This document shows, piece by piece, positions 1-11,431 of a DNA stretch of 64,000 nt. How positions within the stretch are numbered: the first letter of the stretch is position 1; every line of letters begins with the position of its first letter. The stretch is from Stomorhina lunata. Its lineage: Eukaryota > Arthropoda > Insecta > Diptera > Rhiniidae. The DNA is taken from assembly GCA_933228675.1 (NCBI GenBank), contig OW121741.1, positions 15,316,123-15,380,122 on the forward strand, written 5' to 3'. The position numbers and the translations under genes were made by a program. A model generated the notes under the pieces. The model was not told the DNA's origin, made no database searches, and saw nothing but the letters and a program-made list of their open reading frames with translations.

Positions 1-221
1 ATACAGGCATTAGCTCTCTGTTCAATCGCTCGTTGGCCCAATATGATAAGTTGCGAAAGAGGGGTGCCTTTTTAGATCAATTTCGTCGCGAGGATATGTT
101 TAAGGATGATCTAACAGAATTGGATAATTCCCGGGATGTTATCGACTGTTTGGCTCAAGAGTATGAGGCGGCTACACAAAGGAATTATTTGCAATGGGTG
201 CCGAAAAATCGGGGAGAATAA
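1..221 (+). CDS. gamma-tubulin, C-terminal end (5' part outside window)
   Basis: The frame is open from base 3 to a TAA at 219-221 and encodes about 72 residues. It matches the C-terminal helices of gamma-tubulin: an ISSLFNR stretch, then [24 protein letters not shown], and an EYEAAT...YLQW tail. Gamma-tubulin forms the gamma-tubulin ring complex that nucleates microtubules at centrosomes and basal bodies. The first in-frame start-like codon is only an internal TTG (33), so the real start lies upstream of the window. Whether this is the general (23C-like) or maternal (37C-like) fly paralogue cannot be told from the tail alone. A polyadenylation signal follows at 285-290. Confidence 0.93.
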   Translation, partial: TGISSLFNRSLAQYDKLRKRGAFLDQFRREDMFKDDLTELDNSRDVIDCLAQEYEAATQRNYLQWVPKNRGE

Positions 222-284
222 GAGAAAGAAATATATTTATTATTACATTTTTAAAATATTTATATTAAGTAGAAATTAGATTTC

Positions 285-290
285 AATAAA
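285..290 (+). terminator. polyadenylation signal AATAAA of gamma-tubulin gene
   Basis: AATAAA lies 64 nt after the stop codon, just before the first minisatellite. It is the first canonical hexamer downstream of this gene. Confidence 0.55.
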
Positions 291-299
291 AATTTGATT

Positions 300-1860
300 A
301 CAAAAAAATTAATTAAAAAAAATAAAATTTTCCATAGAAAATTGTTAGAAAAATTTTCCTAAGAAAATTTTTAGGTATCAAAATTTATTTAAAGAAAATT
401 TTTATTTTTAAACAGCTTTTATAGAAAATTTTTATTTTTAAACAGTTTTTATAGAAAATTTTTAATTAGAAAAATTTTCGTTAAAAATTTTTTTTCTATA
501 GAAAATGTTTCGTTAAAAAAAATTTTCTATAGACAATTTTTCTATAAAATGTTTTTTGTTGTTAAAATTTTTCTATAAAAAATTTTTTGTTATAAAAATT
601 TTTGTATAGAAAATTTTTCGTTAAAATTTTTGTATAGAAAATTTTTCGTTAAAATTTTTCTATAGAAAATTTTTTGTTAAAAAAAAATTTTTATAGAAAA
701 TTTTTTCTATAGAAAATTTTTCGTTATAAAAAAAATTTTCTATAGAAAATTTTACGTTATAAAAAATTTTTCTATAGAAAATTTTTCGTTATAAAAAATT
801 TTTCTATAGAAAATTTTTCGTTACAAAAAATTTTTCTATAGAAAATTTTTCTTTATAAAAAATTTTTCTATAGAAAATTTGTCTTTATAAAAAGTTTTTC
901 TATAGAAAATTTTTCTTTATAAAAAGTTTTTCTATAGAAAATTTTTCTTTATAAAAAATGTTTCTATAGAAAATTTTTCGTTGTAAAAATTTTTCTATAG
1001 AAAATTTTTCATTATAAAAAATTTTTCTATAGAAAATTTTTCGTTATAGAAAATTTGTTTATAGAAAATTTTTCATTATAAAAAATTTTTCTACAGAAAA
1101 TCATTCGTTACAAAAAATTTTTCTATAGAAAATTTTTCGTTATAAAAAATTTTTCTATAGAAAATTTTTCGTTATAAAAAATTTTTCTATAGAAAATTTT
1201 TCGTTATAAAAAATTTTTCTATCGAAAATTTTTCGTTATAAAAAATTTTTCTATAAAAAATTTTTCGTTATAAAAAATTTTTCTATAGAAAATTTTTAGT
1301 TATAAAAAATTTTTCTATAGAAAATTTTTCTTTATAAATAATTTTTCTATAGGAAATTTTTCATAAAAAAATTTCCGTTAAAAAATTTTTTCTATAGAAA
1401 GTTTTTCGTTAAAAAAAAAATCTATAGAAAATTTTTCATTTTAAAAATTTTTCTATAGAAAATTTTCCGTTATATATATATTTTTCTATAGAAAATTTTT
1501 TATAATAAAAATTTTTCTATAAAAAATCTTTCATTATAAAATTTTTTTCTACAGAATTTTTTTGGCAGAAAATTTTTAGTTATAACAAATGTTTCCATAA
1601 AATTTTTCGGTACAAACATTTTTCTATAAAAAATTTCATAAAAATTTCTATAGAACATTTTTCTTTATAAAAATATTTCTATAGGAAATTTTTCTTTATA
1701 AAATTATTTCTTAATATTTTTAGTTATAAAAACATTTCTATAGACAATTTTTCATTAAAAAAAATTTTAGTTATAAAAAATTCTTCTATTAAACATTTTT
1801 TGTTATAAAATTTTTTTTTATAAAAATTTTGTTATTGAAAATTTTTCGCTATAAATAATT
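300..1860. repeat. Minisatellite, ~32 bp degenerate unit with CTATAG palindrome
   Basis: Tandem array of an AT-only-looking unit. Each unit carries TTTTTCTATAGAAAATTTTT followed by a CGTTATAAA-type linker. The best-conserved part is 480-1500, with a period near 32 bp and roughly 40 copies. The ends (300-480 and 1500-1860) are strongly decayed. It separates gamma-tubulin from Arpc4. No coding potential is seen. Confidence 0.9.
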
Positions 1861-2144
1861 TATTTTCTCAAATACCTCCAGTTTTACTATTTCAATCATA
1901 CGGCAACATTTTTTTTCCTCATTTGTACTTAAAAGTACAACCCTGTATTGTTGTTATCTTCTTTATGATATTTCATTCGTTCTTCATTCTTTTTTTTTTG
2001 ACGGGTGTTGTTTTTGCATTCTTCTTCATTTCTGCTGATAAAAACCACCTAAAAGTGATTCATTTTTTTGTTAAAAATCTAATAAAATAATAGAAAATTT
2101 TAAATAATTCCAAAACTAAATAATTGTAGCAATCAAAACCAATA
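1861..2144 (+). promoter_or_regulatory. Arpc4 upstream region / 5' UTR
   Basis: 284 bp of non-array DNA between the minisatellite and the Arpc4 ATG. It must contain the Arpc4 promoter and leader unless these lie in the repeats. I see no clear TATA box at a suitable distance. The ATG context is CCAATAATGG, with A at -3 and G at +4. Confidence 0.45.
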
Positions 2145-2651
2145 ATGGCTGCTACTTTGAAACCATATCTGACTGCAGTACGCCATTCCCTGACCGCTGC
2201 GATGTGTCTGCAAGACTTTGCCTCTCAAGTGGTGGAGCGTCACAACAAACCTGAGGTCGAGGTATGTTCCAGCAAGGAATTGATTTTAACACCTGTCGTT
2301 ATATCCCGCAACGAAAGAGAACGTGTCCTTATTGAGCCCTCCATCAATTCGGTGCGTGTCAGTATTGCCGTCAAGCAGGCCGATGAAATTGAGAAGATCC
2401 TCTGCCACAAGTTCACCCGTTTTATGATGCGTCGTGCTGAATCCTTTATTATCTTACGACGCAAACCCATTGAAGGCTATGATATTAGCTTTTTGATAAC
2501 GAATTTCCATACGGAACAAATGTACAAACACAAGTTGGTCGATTTTGTCATTAGTTTCATGGAGGAAATCGATAAGGAGATAAGTGAAATGAAATTAGCA
2601 GTTAATGCTCGGGCTCGTACTTGTGCTGAGGAATTTTTGAAGCGATTTTAA
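2145..2651 (+). CDS. Arpc4: Actin-related protein 2/3 complex subunit 4 (ARPC4, p20)
   Basis: A complete 168-codon open frame without introns, the same length as the animal ARPC4 family. ARPC4 and ARPC2 form the structural core of the Arp2/3 complex, which nucleates branched actin filaments in the cytoplasm. Diagnostic stretches are all present: [19 protein letters not shown] near residue 28, [19 protein letters not shown] at about 66-84, the [19 protein letters not shown] block, and the C-terminal [12 protein letters not shown]...EEFL helix. The start is fixed by the family N-terminus (MAATLKPYL). The gene lies downstream of gamma-tubulin on the same strand and is convergent with WDR79. Its codon use (many C/G third positions) contrasts with the AT-rich flanks, as expected for a conserved, highly expressed gene. 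Confidence 0.97.
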   Translation: MAATLKPYLTAVRHSLTAAMCLQDFASQVVERHNKPEVEVCSSKELILTPVVISRNERERVLIEPSINSVRVSIAVKQADEIEKILCHKFTRFMMRRAESFIILRRKPIEGYDISFLITNFHTEQMYKHKLVDFVISFMEEIDKEISEMKLAVNARARTCAEEFLKRF

Positions 2652-2839
2652 TGCGCTTAGCCTGTTAGAGGAGCTTCCTAAGGATGCGCTCGAAGTGAAA
2701 GTATTCCGGTATCTTTTTTTATTTATTTTATAAATGTTTTAAATAACTAATATGTGTATGGTGCGTGTGCATTTTGATTTGTTTGAGTAAGAAAAATTTT
2801 GTAACTTCTTCCGTAGATGTATATGGAGGAGATAATACT

Positions 2840-2845
2840 AATAAA
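2840..2845 (+). terminator. polyadenylation signal AATAAA of Arpc4
   Basis: Canonical AATAAA 189 nt downstream of the Arpc4 stop. It lies in the unique stretch 2652-2939, which otherwise holds only 3' UTR-like sequence. Confidence 0.5.
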
Positions 2846-2944
2846 ATAGACTTTTCGTAGAACAACTAATAAGTAAGAAACAATTTTTTTTATAAAATCA
2901 ATGCTTCAGTTTAAAGAATGAAGTGTTTTTAGAAAAAATGTAGT

Positions 2945-3910
2945 AGGGACCAAGTTTCTTTAGAAAAGTTGTCGTTGAAACATGTTTTCTTTAGAAAAGT
3001 TCTAGTTAGAACATGTTTTCTTTAGAAAAGTTGTAGTTTTGTCAAGTTTTCTTTAGAAAAGTTTGGACAAATTTTCTTTAGAAAAATTGTCGTTGAGACA
3101 AGTTTTCTTAAGAAAAGTTGTCGTTGAAACATGTTTTCTTTAGAAAAGTTGTCGTTGAGTCATGTTTTCTTTAAAAAAAGTTGTCGTTGAGACAAGTTTT
3201 CTTTAGAAAAGTTGTCGTTGAGACAAGTTTTCTTTAGAAAAGTTGTCGTTGAGACAAGTTTTCTTTAGAAAAGTTGTCGTTGAGACAAGTTTTCTTTAGA
3301 AAAGTTGTCGTTGAGACAAGTTTTCTTTAGAAAAGTTGTCGTTGAGACAAGTTTTCTTTAGAAAAGTTGTCGTTGAGACAAGTTTTCTTTAGAAAAGTTG
3401 TCGTTGAGACAAGTTTTCTTTAGAAAAGTTGTCGTCGAGACAAATTTTCTATAGAAAAGTTGTCGTTGAGACAAGTTTTCTTTAGAAAAGTTGTCGTTGG
3501 AACAAGTTTTCTTTAGAAAAGTTGTCGTTGGAACAAGTTTTCTTTAGAAAAGTTGTCGTTGGAACAAGTTTTCTTTAGAAAAGTTGTCGTTGGAACAAGT
3601 TTTCTTTAGAAAAGTTGTCGTTGGAACAAGTTTTCTTTAGAAAAGTTGTCGTTGGGACAAGATTTCTTTAGAAAAGTTGTCGCAGGGACATGTTTTCTTT
3701 AGAAAAGTTCTCGTTCGGACATGTTTTCTTTCGAAAAATTGTGTTTGGGAAATGTTTTCTTTCCAAAATTTTCATTGGAACAAGCTTTCTTTGGAAAAGT
3801 TGACGATGGAATAAGTTTTCTGTAGGAAACATATCGTTAGTCAAGTTTTCTTTAGAAAAGCTAACGCTGAGTTCAGTTTACATTAAAAAAATTGACGATA
3901 GAGCAATTTT
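2945..3910. repeat. 31-bp minisatellite (CTTTAGAAAAG type)
   Basis: About 30 tandem copies of a 31 bp unit with core TTTTCTTTAGAAAAGTTGTC. The linker drifts from GTTGAGACAAG in the centre to GTTGGAACAAG after about 3490, showing local homogenisation. Outer copies are degenerate. The core is a one-base variant of the CTATAG palindrome of other arrays. It fills the spacer between the convergent Arpc4 and WDR79 genes. Confidence 0.93.
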
Positions 3911-3984
3911 TATTTAGAAAAATTAAAAAAAAAATTTAAGTCATTTTTGCCGACAAATGGTCAAAATATTTAAATTTTAAAACA

Positions 3985-3990
3985 TTTATT
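3985..3990 (-). terminator. polyadenylation signal of WDR79
   Basis: TTTATT on the plus strand reads AATAAA on the minus strand, 119 nt beyond the WDR79 stop. Further TTTATT-like sequences lie nearby, so the exact site used is uncertain. Confidence 0.4.
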
Positions 3991-4108
3991 CTGTGTTTAT
4001 TTCTTTTCTTAATAAATCGCAATATAAATAAATATATACAAAAAATGGAAATGGCGATATTTCTGCAAGAATGAAAATAAATTTCACTACAAAATATTTT
4101 TCAATAAA

Positions 4109-6130
4109 TTAATCCTGGCTTTCATTAGAAGGACCATACCATAAAAATAGTAAGGAATTTTCATAATCTACAATCTTTTCTTTAGGTTGTTCATCCCCTT
4201 CTGAATCTACTAAATCCACAAAATGAAATTGGCCTGAGGTTGTGGTAATTATAGGCAAAGAAGGATGGAAACTGACCCCATTACAGCAATCCTGATGTAT
4301 AGATAACTTAAATGCAAGAAAAAAGTATTAAAATAAGAAAACTTGAAGAAATATAAATTACATACCTCAAGTTTTTGCTCTTTGTCATCCAAACTCCATA
4401 TTCTCAACAAACCCTCGGTATCACCACTGGCCAGCCATGTATTCAAAGGTGTCAAATCATAGTAAATTCTTTGATTTGTTTGAACATTTCTCTCGAAGAC
4501 TTGCAGGGGTTCTGTATAATTACGCATGTCCCATTGCAGAATTTTATTATCCTTACGTGCACCACTAAATAGGTACCAGTTATTATCCAAAGAGGGAGCA
4601 TATTTTAATAAAGTTATACCACCACTATGGCCACCTAAGGTAAATAAGGAACCCAATTTGGGTGCCCTTAAGTCATAGTGATTTATATAACCAGCCCATG
4701 TTCCTGCAGTGACACAATTATCATTGTTTGTTGTTTGAGCAAAGCAGGAAACGGCCTTTTTTATTGCTATTGTGCTGGAATCGCGACCTGGTCTTTGTTT
4801 TGGTTTCGTAAAATTAGTTAAAGAGGTTCTTAAAAAATAGTTAAAGTAAAAAACTTACATATTGGTATCAAATATTTTGATAGATTTCTTATAGCCACCT
4901 ATGACTTTTTCACCATCGTTACTAAATATTATTGAAATGGCAGACTCGACTTCATCTACATCATCATAGCCACGATAGGAACATCGCAATTCTCCTGTAA
5001 AGGCATCCCACATGTGAATAGGTTCATGTTGCCGGGTAGCAAGCCAACTAAGAATTCAAAATTTTGTAAATCTTTCTAAAAAATATTTGTTTAATAACCT
5101 ACCCACAAGTAGCTGGTTCTGTACTATTCATATAGGGATACCAACAACAATCATACACTGTTCCTCCCTCCTTTACATGCACAGCCGATGCTAAATCACT
5201 AAGAGGTCTTTCAACATTTACTTCCTTTAAGGTATATAAATCTGTGGGCAGTTCTACAACATGCATTCCTGAAAGATATTAGGAAAATAATTATAATATT
5301 GCTATTATACTTCTAATTTTTTATAATACCATCTAAATGCACTGGTACCAGAAGGCAAGTACCATCGGGAGACCACAGGCAGCCCTTGGTATAAAGTTGT
5401 TGCTCCACGGTTGAGGGCCATAGACGACGTCCCAATTCTACAAAGCTATGTTGAAAAAGTTTACTTTCACCTTGCAAATATTGTGAACCATCATCCTGCT
5501 CCATAATGGTGGCTGTGATTTCGGGCTCCACAGGGGATGACTGGCTATTATTATCATTATTCTGCTCTACTGTCTTATTGGGTTGCAAGTGTGAAAACAT
5601 ATTCTTTTGAGGAGGCGTCTCTACCACCGAGACCTCTTCTAAAGTACCGACTTCTTCAACATCATCATCATCTATGGGTATAACACTGTCATCTTGCTCT
5701 TCCTCCTCCTTCTTGTCACCAGCATCTAGTGTAACTTCCATGCTTATTTCTTTGTTCGAAGTATTTCTATTAGACTTTAGGGTATTATTTGTATATTCTA
5801 GGGAGCCATTGGTTTGTGTGACATCCATTAACGAACTGTTTTTATTATTATTTTTACGTATTATATCTCTTTCTTCCTGCTCCAGGGTAATACTTAATTT
5901 GGCCGTAGAATTATCATTTTGTGTTAGGCTATTGCTGGCCTGAAGACTAGATTCCTCATTAGGGATCTGACTGATATCTAGCTTGCTAAAATTTACATTA
6001 TTATTGAGGGTAGACTCTTCCAATACGCATTCGGCTAATGTTTAAGAGGAAACTAGGTTAAATATTATTTAATGAAATTATTTTACTTACATCGAGTTGA
6101 GGTACTAAATGATGTCTCATTAAGATTCAT
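4109..6130 (-). CDS. WDR79: WDR79 / TCAB1 (WRAP53 homologue), WD40 scaRNP protein, 6 exons
   Basis: Exons, in transcript order: 6130-6091, 6034-5330, 5268-5103, 5047-4859, 4792-4366, 4306-4109. All phases agree and give a 574-residue protein. The N-terminal ~200 residues are acidic and low-complexity. The WD40 part follows with family hallmarks: KGCLWSPDGTCLL, YDCCWYPYMN, PIHMWDAFTGELRCSYRGYD, PGRD, LGGHSGGITLL, SGARKDNKILQWDMRN, TNQRIYYDL, and the final NGVSFHPSLPI...SGQ. WDR79/TCAB1 binds the CAB box of small Cajal-body RNAs (and telomerase RNA in vertebrates) and directs them to Cajal bodies in the nucleus. The start was chosen at 6130: the larger open frame has no ATG of its own, and a 40-nt first exon supplies one through a good GTAAGT donor. 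Introns are 56-73 nt. Confidence 0.93.
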
Positions 6131-7142
6131 TTCTTATGAAAAAAATTGCAATTTCGCTAAAGAAAATACGTTTTTTATGAAAAAAAAATCAGGCGTCTCA
6201 AATTGTTTACAAATTTTTGGAGGTATCGTAAGAGTTGTTAACTTATCCATAAAGAAAAGCACTAAAAAATGTTAGAGGTGTTTTTTTTTTGCCAAAAACA
6301 CTGGATCTACTACACGGTTATTGCAAAAAATCAGCTGTAACTAAAGGTCGTAGTTACACAATCAAAAATGTTATGTGTAATAACGTCTTCTAAAGAATCT
6401 CTTAGAGATGCCAGACTACCTAATTATAAATTTATACATGAAGTTTAAACTTTTTAATAAATTTAATAAAAAATTTCTAAAAATTCAAATTAAATGAAAT
6501 CAATACAACTTCATGCTGTTTTTATTAATATAATGTTTTCTCGTTTATTAAATAACTTTTATGTTTAATAGTTAACTTTCACATTTTTGAGATTTTCAAG
6601 CAAGGGTAGATATCTCGATTATGCCATTCCCCAAGGAGCTCTTTTTCAATTAGGCCGGTTGTGCTTAAAGAAAACAACAAAGTTGACGTATACGGGCTCT
6701 GAAAAATGAAATTCGCCGAGATATGCGAAGCAAAAAGATGTTTAAGATTCTGTGAAAAAAGCGGATGCGGATGATAAGCTTTGTAGTAGAAAATGGGTAT
6801 GGAAAATTTGTTTTATAAACTTGTCATATCATTATTTTTCAAGTTTTAGTCTTTTAACATCCCAATATACTAGTCTTTAGAAGACGAAATAGCTAACATA
6901 AAACTGCTTGCTGCTCTTCTTAGAGGGATAATCCAACATTGATTTTTTTAAATACGTTATTTTCGTTTAGATTTTTGAAGTTTTACAATTAAAAACTCCT
7001 ATTGAAATAAGCATTCAAATTTTTTTTACAATCTTTTATTTCGCCAAAGAAAATCTTAGAAGTGCTTAAACATTTTCGGTAAGCGTACGAATAAAAAAAG
7101 GTAAAAATAAAACAGAATAACTTAATAAATACACAATTCCTT
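6131..7142. other. Intergenic region between WDR79 and THAP fusion gene
   Basis: About 1 kb of unique AT-rich DNA. It holds the WDR79 promoter and the 3' flank of the THAP fusion gene (minus-strand AATAAA at 7035-7040, about 100 nt past its stop). At 6615-6700 a less AT-rich stretch reads for about 27 codons without a stop. It is flanked by stops and not recognisable, and may be an old coding fragment. No array or element was recognised. Confidence 0.5.
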
Positions 7143-10100
7143 TTAATTATCTCTCAATATATTCAAACTACTTAAATAATGTTTTCTCTCCAGATAAATA
7201 CAATCCAATTCACAATCATTTGGTATCTCTTGCAAACGCCAGCATAAGCGATAATTATCCATAATAATCATTTTCTCCGAGTTCAACTCCACTTGCCAAT
7301 GATTTTGCTGCTTGGACAAAATATCTTTTAATATTTTAAAATGTTTCGAAATTGTACGGAACTCCTGAGATTTAATGTTTTGCAAGTGATAAGGCATATA
7401 AAAAACACGTTCCAAATGACCATTTTTCGATAAGACCGGTAGTTTCAATTTATACTCAAAACCCTTGTCATCCTTAAAGCCATAATCCAAAAGAGTTTGA
7501 ATCATAAAGTCATAAGTATTTTTAGGTACATTTTCAAAAGCCTGAAAGCCATCTACCAAAATTAGGGGTATTTTGAGGGATTCCTTGTCATTTGGTACTG
7601 TGACGACCTGTAAACCTTTGTCCATGGATTCAAAGGTACAATTTGTAAATGGCGTTTTATTGTGATGTTTAAGAAATGCTTTTCTTTTTTCAGTACTAAA
7701 AATGTCCCAAGAAGTGTTAAAAAGTTTTGTGAGGATAGATTTTCTTAAAAGAGAATCTTTATCATTTTTGGGAAGTTGATCGATGATAAGAACTCCCGAT
7801 TTTTGTAAGCGATCCAAGGACTTATAGATGACAGCATTATTTTGTATTAAATCATGCCAGTTAATGGCTTGTAAATCATCACGATATTGGGTATGTTGAA
7901 AATTCCATAGTAGATATTTAGGAGTTTCTAAGGCTGGCTGTTCCTTTGGGGCTTGTTGGTACAAGCGATTGAGATTGTAGGTGGAGGTATGACCATCGTT
8001 CCCTAGAAAACAATTTTTTGGAAAAAAGATCATATATTATTGTAAACGTTTTTTTTAAGTTAATTGTTAAAAAATTAATTATATAGGAATTTTTCAAAAA
8101 TTTACTATTTATAGGAAATTTTTCAAAAATTCACTATTTATAGGAAATTTTTCAAAAATTTACTTTTTTTAGGGTTTTTTTTTTCCAAAAATTTACTTTT
8201 TATAGGGAATTTTTCAAAAATTCATTATTTATAGGAAATTTTTAAAAAATTCACTTTTTATAGGGAATTTTTCAAAAATTCACTTTTTATAGGGAATTTT
8301 TCAAAATTTAACTTTTTATAGGGAATTTTTCAAAAATTCATTTTTTATAGAAAATTTTTCAAAAATTCACAATTTATAGGGATTTTTCAAAAATTCACAA
8401 TTTATAGGGAATTTTTCAGAAATTCACTTTTTATAGGAAATTTTTCAAAAATTCACTATTTATAGGGAATTTTTCAAAAATTCACTATTTATAGGAAATT
8501 TTTCAAAAATTCACTATTTACAGAGAATTTTTCAAAAATTCACTATTTATAGGGAATTTTTCGAAAATTCACAATTTAATTATATTAAATTTTCTCTATT
8601 TTTAGGGAATTTCCAATATTTATAGGGAATATTTAAAAAATTCTCTATTTATAAGAAATTTTTCAAAATTCATTATTTATAGGAAATTTTTAAAAAATTC
8701 ACTATTTATAGGAAATTTTTGAAAAATTCCTTATCTATTGAAAATTTTTCAAAAATTAATTATTTATAAGGAATTTTTCAAAAAAATCCCAATTTTTAGG
8801 GAATTTTTCGAAAAATCGCTAGTTATAGGAAATTTTTCAAAAATTCAGTTTTTATAGGGATTTTTTTCAGAAATTCTCTTTTTATAGGAAATTTTTCAAA
8901 AATTCACTATTAAAAGGGTATTTTTCAAAAATTTACAATTTAATTCTTTAAAAATTCTCTATTTTTAGGGAATTTCCAATATTTATAGGGAATATTTCAA
9001 AAATTCTCTATTTATAGGAAATTTTTTAAAATTCATTTTTTATAGGAAATTTTTCAAAAATTCACTATTTATAGGGAATTTTTGAAAAATTTCTTATCTA
9101 TTGAAAATATTTCAAAAATTTATTATTTATAAAGAATTTTTAAAAAATTCCCCATTTTTAGGGATTTTTTCAAAAATTCACTTTTTATAGGAAAATTTTT
9201 TAAAAATTCACTTTTTATAGGGATTTTTTTTTCAAAATTTTACTATTTATAGAGAATTTTTCAAAAATTCACTATTTATAGGGAATTTTTCGAAAATTCA
9301 CTATTTATATGGAATTTTTCAAAAATTCATTATTTATAGGGAATTTTTCAAAAATTCATTATTTATAGGGAATTTTTCAAAAATTCACGATTTATAGTGA
9401 GTTTTTCAAAAATTCCGTATTTTTAAGGAATTTTTAAAAAATTCCCTATTTTTAGGGAATTTTTAAAAAATTCTTTATTTTTAGGGAACTTTTTTAAATT
9501 CACTATTTGAAGGGAATTTTCCAAAAATTCAATATTTATAGGAAATTTTACAAAAATTAACTTTTTATAGGAATTTTTCAAAAATTAACTATTTACAGGG
9601 ATTTTTTTTGAAGAATTAAAAAAAATTAAAACACTCACATATGATTTCCAATCTTCCAGTTTCTTCTATAACCGTGGCCATTACCGGCTGCAAATCATCG
9701 TCTATTTCACATAAACCAATCAAGTTCTCAGATAGACATTGGTCACAGCCGCATTTGTGGCGCAACCACAAAATATCAACTTTTATTGTCAACTTCAAAA
9801 CAGAATCCGTAATTTCTATCATGCCCTCATTTAATAACAATTTAAAGCTATTGGAATTCTCCTCAACGTCAGTAGTTAGAATTGTTGTTTCGCCAAAATC
9901 TTCACTAGAAGAAACTATATTATCATTTAATAATGCTTTTGTGGAGGATGTTGTACTGTCATTTAGAAAATTAACATCCTCCATGTTTATAACTTCAGAT
10001 ACTAAATGATTTAATGAGTTGACACTGTTCTTATCAGAAACTTCCATATTTTGGGTATTGTTGGATGTGTTTTCCTTGTTTATTTCCAATGCTTTTCGCT

Positions 10101-10531
10101 CTTCATCTTCAGAACATTCAACAAACTTCCAACCGTCTGCACAGTGTTCTTCCCGTTTGGTTTTCTCATGCCGGCACTTATCCAACTCATTGAGTTTCTT
10201 AAGATTTAGACTGGGCACAGCCATTTTGTTTAAGACCCGAGACTCAGGATGGACATAGTCGGTCATACGGAAATGACGACAGCATACGTTCTGTTGGATG
10301 AGTCGCAAGTGCGGTGTGCCATAAAGACGGAGGTTATCAAACGCCTCCAGCCATTCCTTACAACGTTGGTGATTTTTTGGAAATTTATGAACTAAGCTGA
10401 AGCGTTTGTCTTTACATTGAGGCAAAGAACATTTAAAATAGGCTTTTATTTCTCTGCAAGAAAAATAAATTGTTTACTTTTTGCTAATTTTGAATGTCTT
10501 TTTTAATATCTTACGATTTTTTAGCATTCAT
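7143..10531 (-). CDS. THAP zinc-finger protein fused to a BBOX/TMLH-like (TauD-fold) domain, apparently catalytically dead
   Basis: Exons 10531-10515, 10453-9639 and 8002-7143 join in phase to give 563 residues. Residues ~12-90 are a THAP DNA-binding zinc finger: C14 and C19, HKFP, W40, C63-x2-H66-F, and AVPSL. An acidic, Ser/Asn-rich linker follows. Residues ~228-285 match the N-terminal domain of gamma-butyrobetaine/trimethyllysine dioxygenases (ILWLRHKCGCDQC, then WNDGH across the exon 2/3 junction), with the C-x-C-x2-C...H zinc site kept. Residues ~300-560 match the oxygenase domain (GLQVV, LILVDGF, MDNYR). The catalytic HxD aligns to F396-T-N398, and the distal His aligns to W532, so iron binding looks lost. 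I infer a nuclear, possibly DNA-bound pseudoenzyme. Function unknown. The long intron (8003-9638) is filled by a minisatellite. Confidence 0.82.
8045..9610. repeat. 29-bp minisatellite filling the large intron of the THAP fusion gene
   Basis: About 50 degenerate copies of a unit reading TATAGGGAATTTTTCAAAAA plus a TTCACTATT linker, period 29 bp. It occupies almost the whole 1.64 kb second intron. Point changes and small indels vary along the array, so it is older than the very uniform arrays elsewhere. An inverted remnant of the same unit lies at 10,850-11,350 on the other side of exon 2. Confidence 0.9.
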
Positions 10532-10849
10532 GGTTTTGTTGTATTTGTTTGACTATTAAAATTTCATGGATATTTTAAATAAAACTTTACAACTAATTGT
10601 TTGAATATCTTTAAAATTTAAATTAAATTGAAGGAATTTCAATTTTCCCTCCCGTTTTAGTTTTGTTTACACAGCTGCTTCTTTTCTTTGAAGTGGCATA
10701 AAATATGAAATGATAGCCCGCAAGCAAGTAGTTTTTCCATGAATGCCAGATGGTAAATACTTTGAAAAGGTTGAAATAGTGTTGCTAGAAAGATGAATTC
10801 TGATCGTAATTATCTAGAAGGAAATTTTATAAAAGAATTTCAATTTTCC

Positions 10850-11350
10850 GAAAAATTCTCAATAAAGAGCAAAAAAGAAAAAATCGCCTACAAATCAAAA
10901 AATTCCCTATAAAGATTTTCAAAAATCCCCTATAAATAATGAATTTTTGTAGAATTCGAAAAGTGAATTTTTGAAAAATCAATTTATAAAAATTCCCCAT
11001 AAATATCGATTTTTTTTAATTTTCAAAAATAATTTTTAAAAATTTCCCCGTTAATATACAGGTATGTGATGGAAAACGATCGTTTTCAAATCGATCGATT
11101 TCAGATATATTTTTGAGATAATTTTCGGTTGTTTTCCCAAAAAAATTCAAACCAAATGAAATTTAAAATATCAGTCAAAAGGATTTTAATTTTTTTGGGG
11201 GAAATAACCGAAAATTAGCTAAAAAATATGTCTGAAATCGATCGATTTGAAAACGAAAAATGTCCATCACATACCTGATAAATAAACAAATAAAAAAAAA
11301 ATTATATATAAATAGTGAAAATTTTCCTATAAATTTAAAAAAATCCTATA
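10850..11350. repeat. Inverted remnant of the 29-bp minisatellite, interrupted by a foldback element
   Basis: Stretches at about 10,855-11,050 and 11,300-11,350 read as the reverse complement of the 8045-9610 unit (for example CCCTATAAATAATGAATTTT). The sequence is decayed. The foldback element at 11,059-11,277 sits inside it. The rest of the 10,532-11,431 spacer is unique AT-rich DNA that should hold the THAP fusion gene promoter and the 3' end of the dynein-tail gene. Confidence 0.65.
11059..11277. mobile_element. Foldback MITE-like element with ~95-bp terminal inverted repeats
   Basis: The element begins CAGGTATGTGATGGA and ends with its exact reverse complement TCCATCACATACCTG. The similarity continues inward through CAAATCGATCGATTTCAGA for about 95 bp per arm, so nearly all 219 bp form one imperfect hairpin. 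ATA directly flanks both ends (11,056-11,058 and 11,278-11,280) and may be a 3-bp target duplication. There is no open frame, so it is a non-autonomous DNA element. I cannot assign the superfamily. Confidence 0.8.
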
Positions 11351-11431
11351 TTTTATATATTTTTTTAAATTCATTAAATTTTAATATAACAAAAAAATTA
11401 TTATAAAATTATTTATGCAATCCCCACACAA

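Noticed and set aside
5674..5943. Plus-strand Ser/Leu-rich frame
   Set aside because: Antisense of the low-complexity acidic N-terminus of WDR79.
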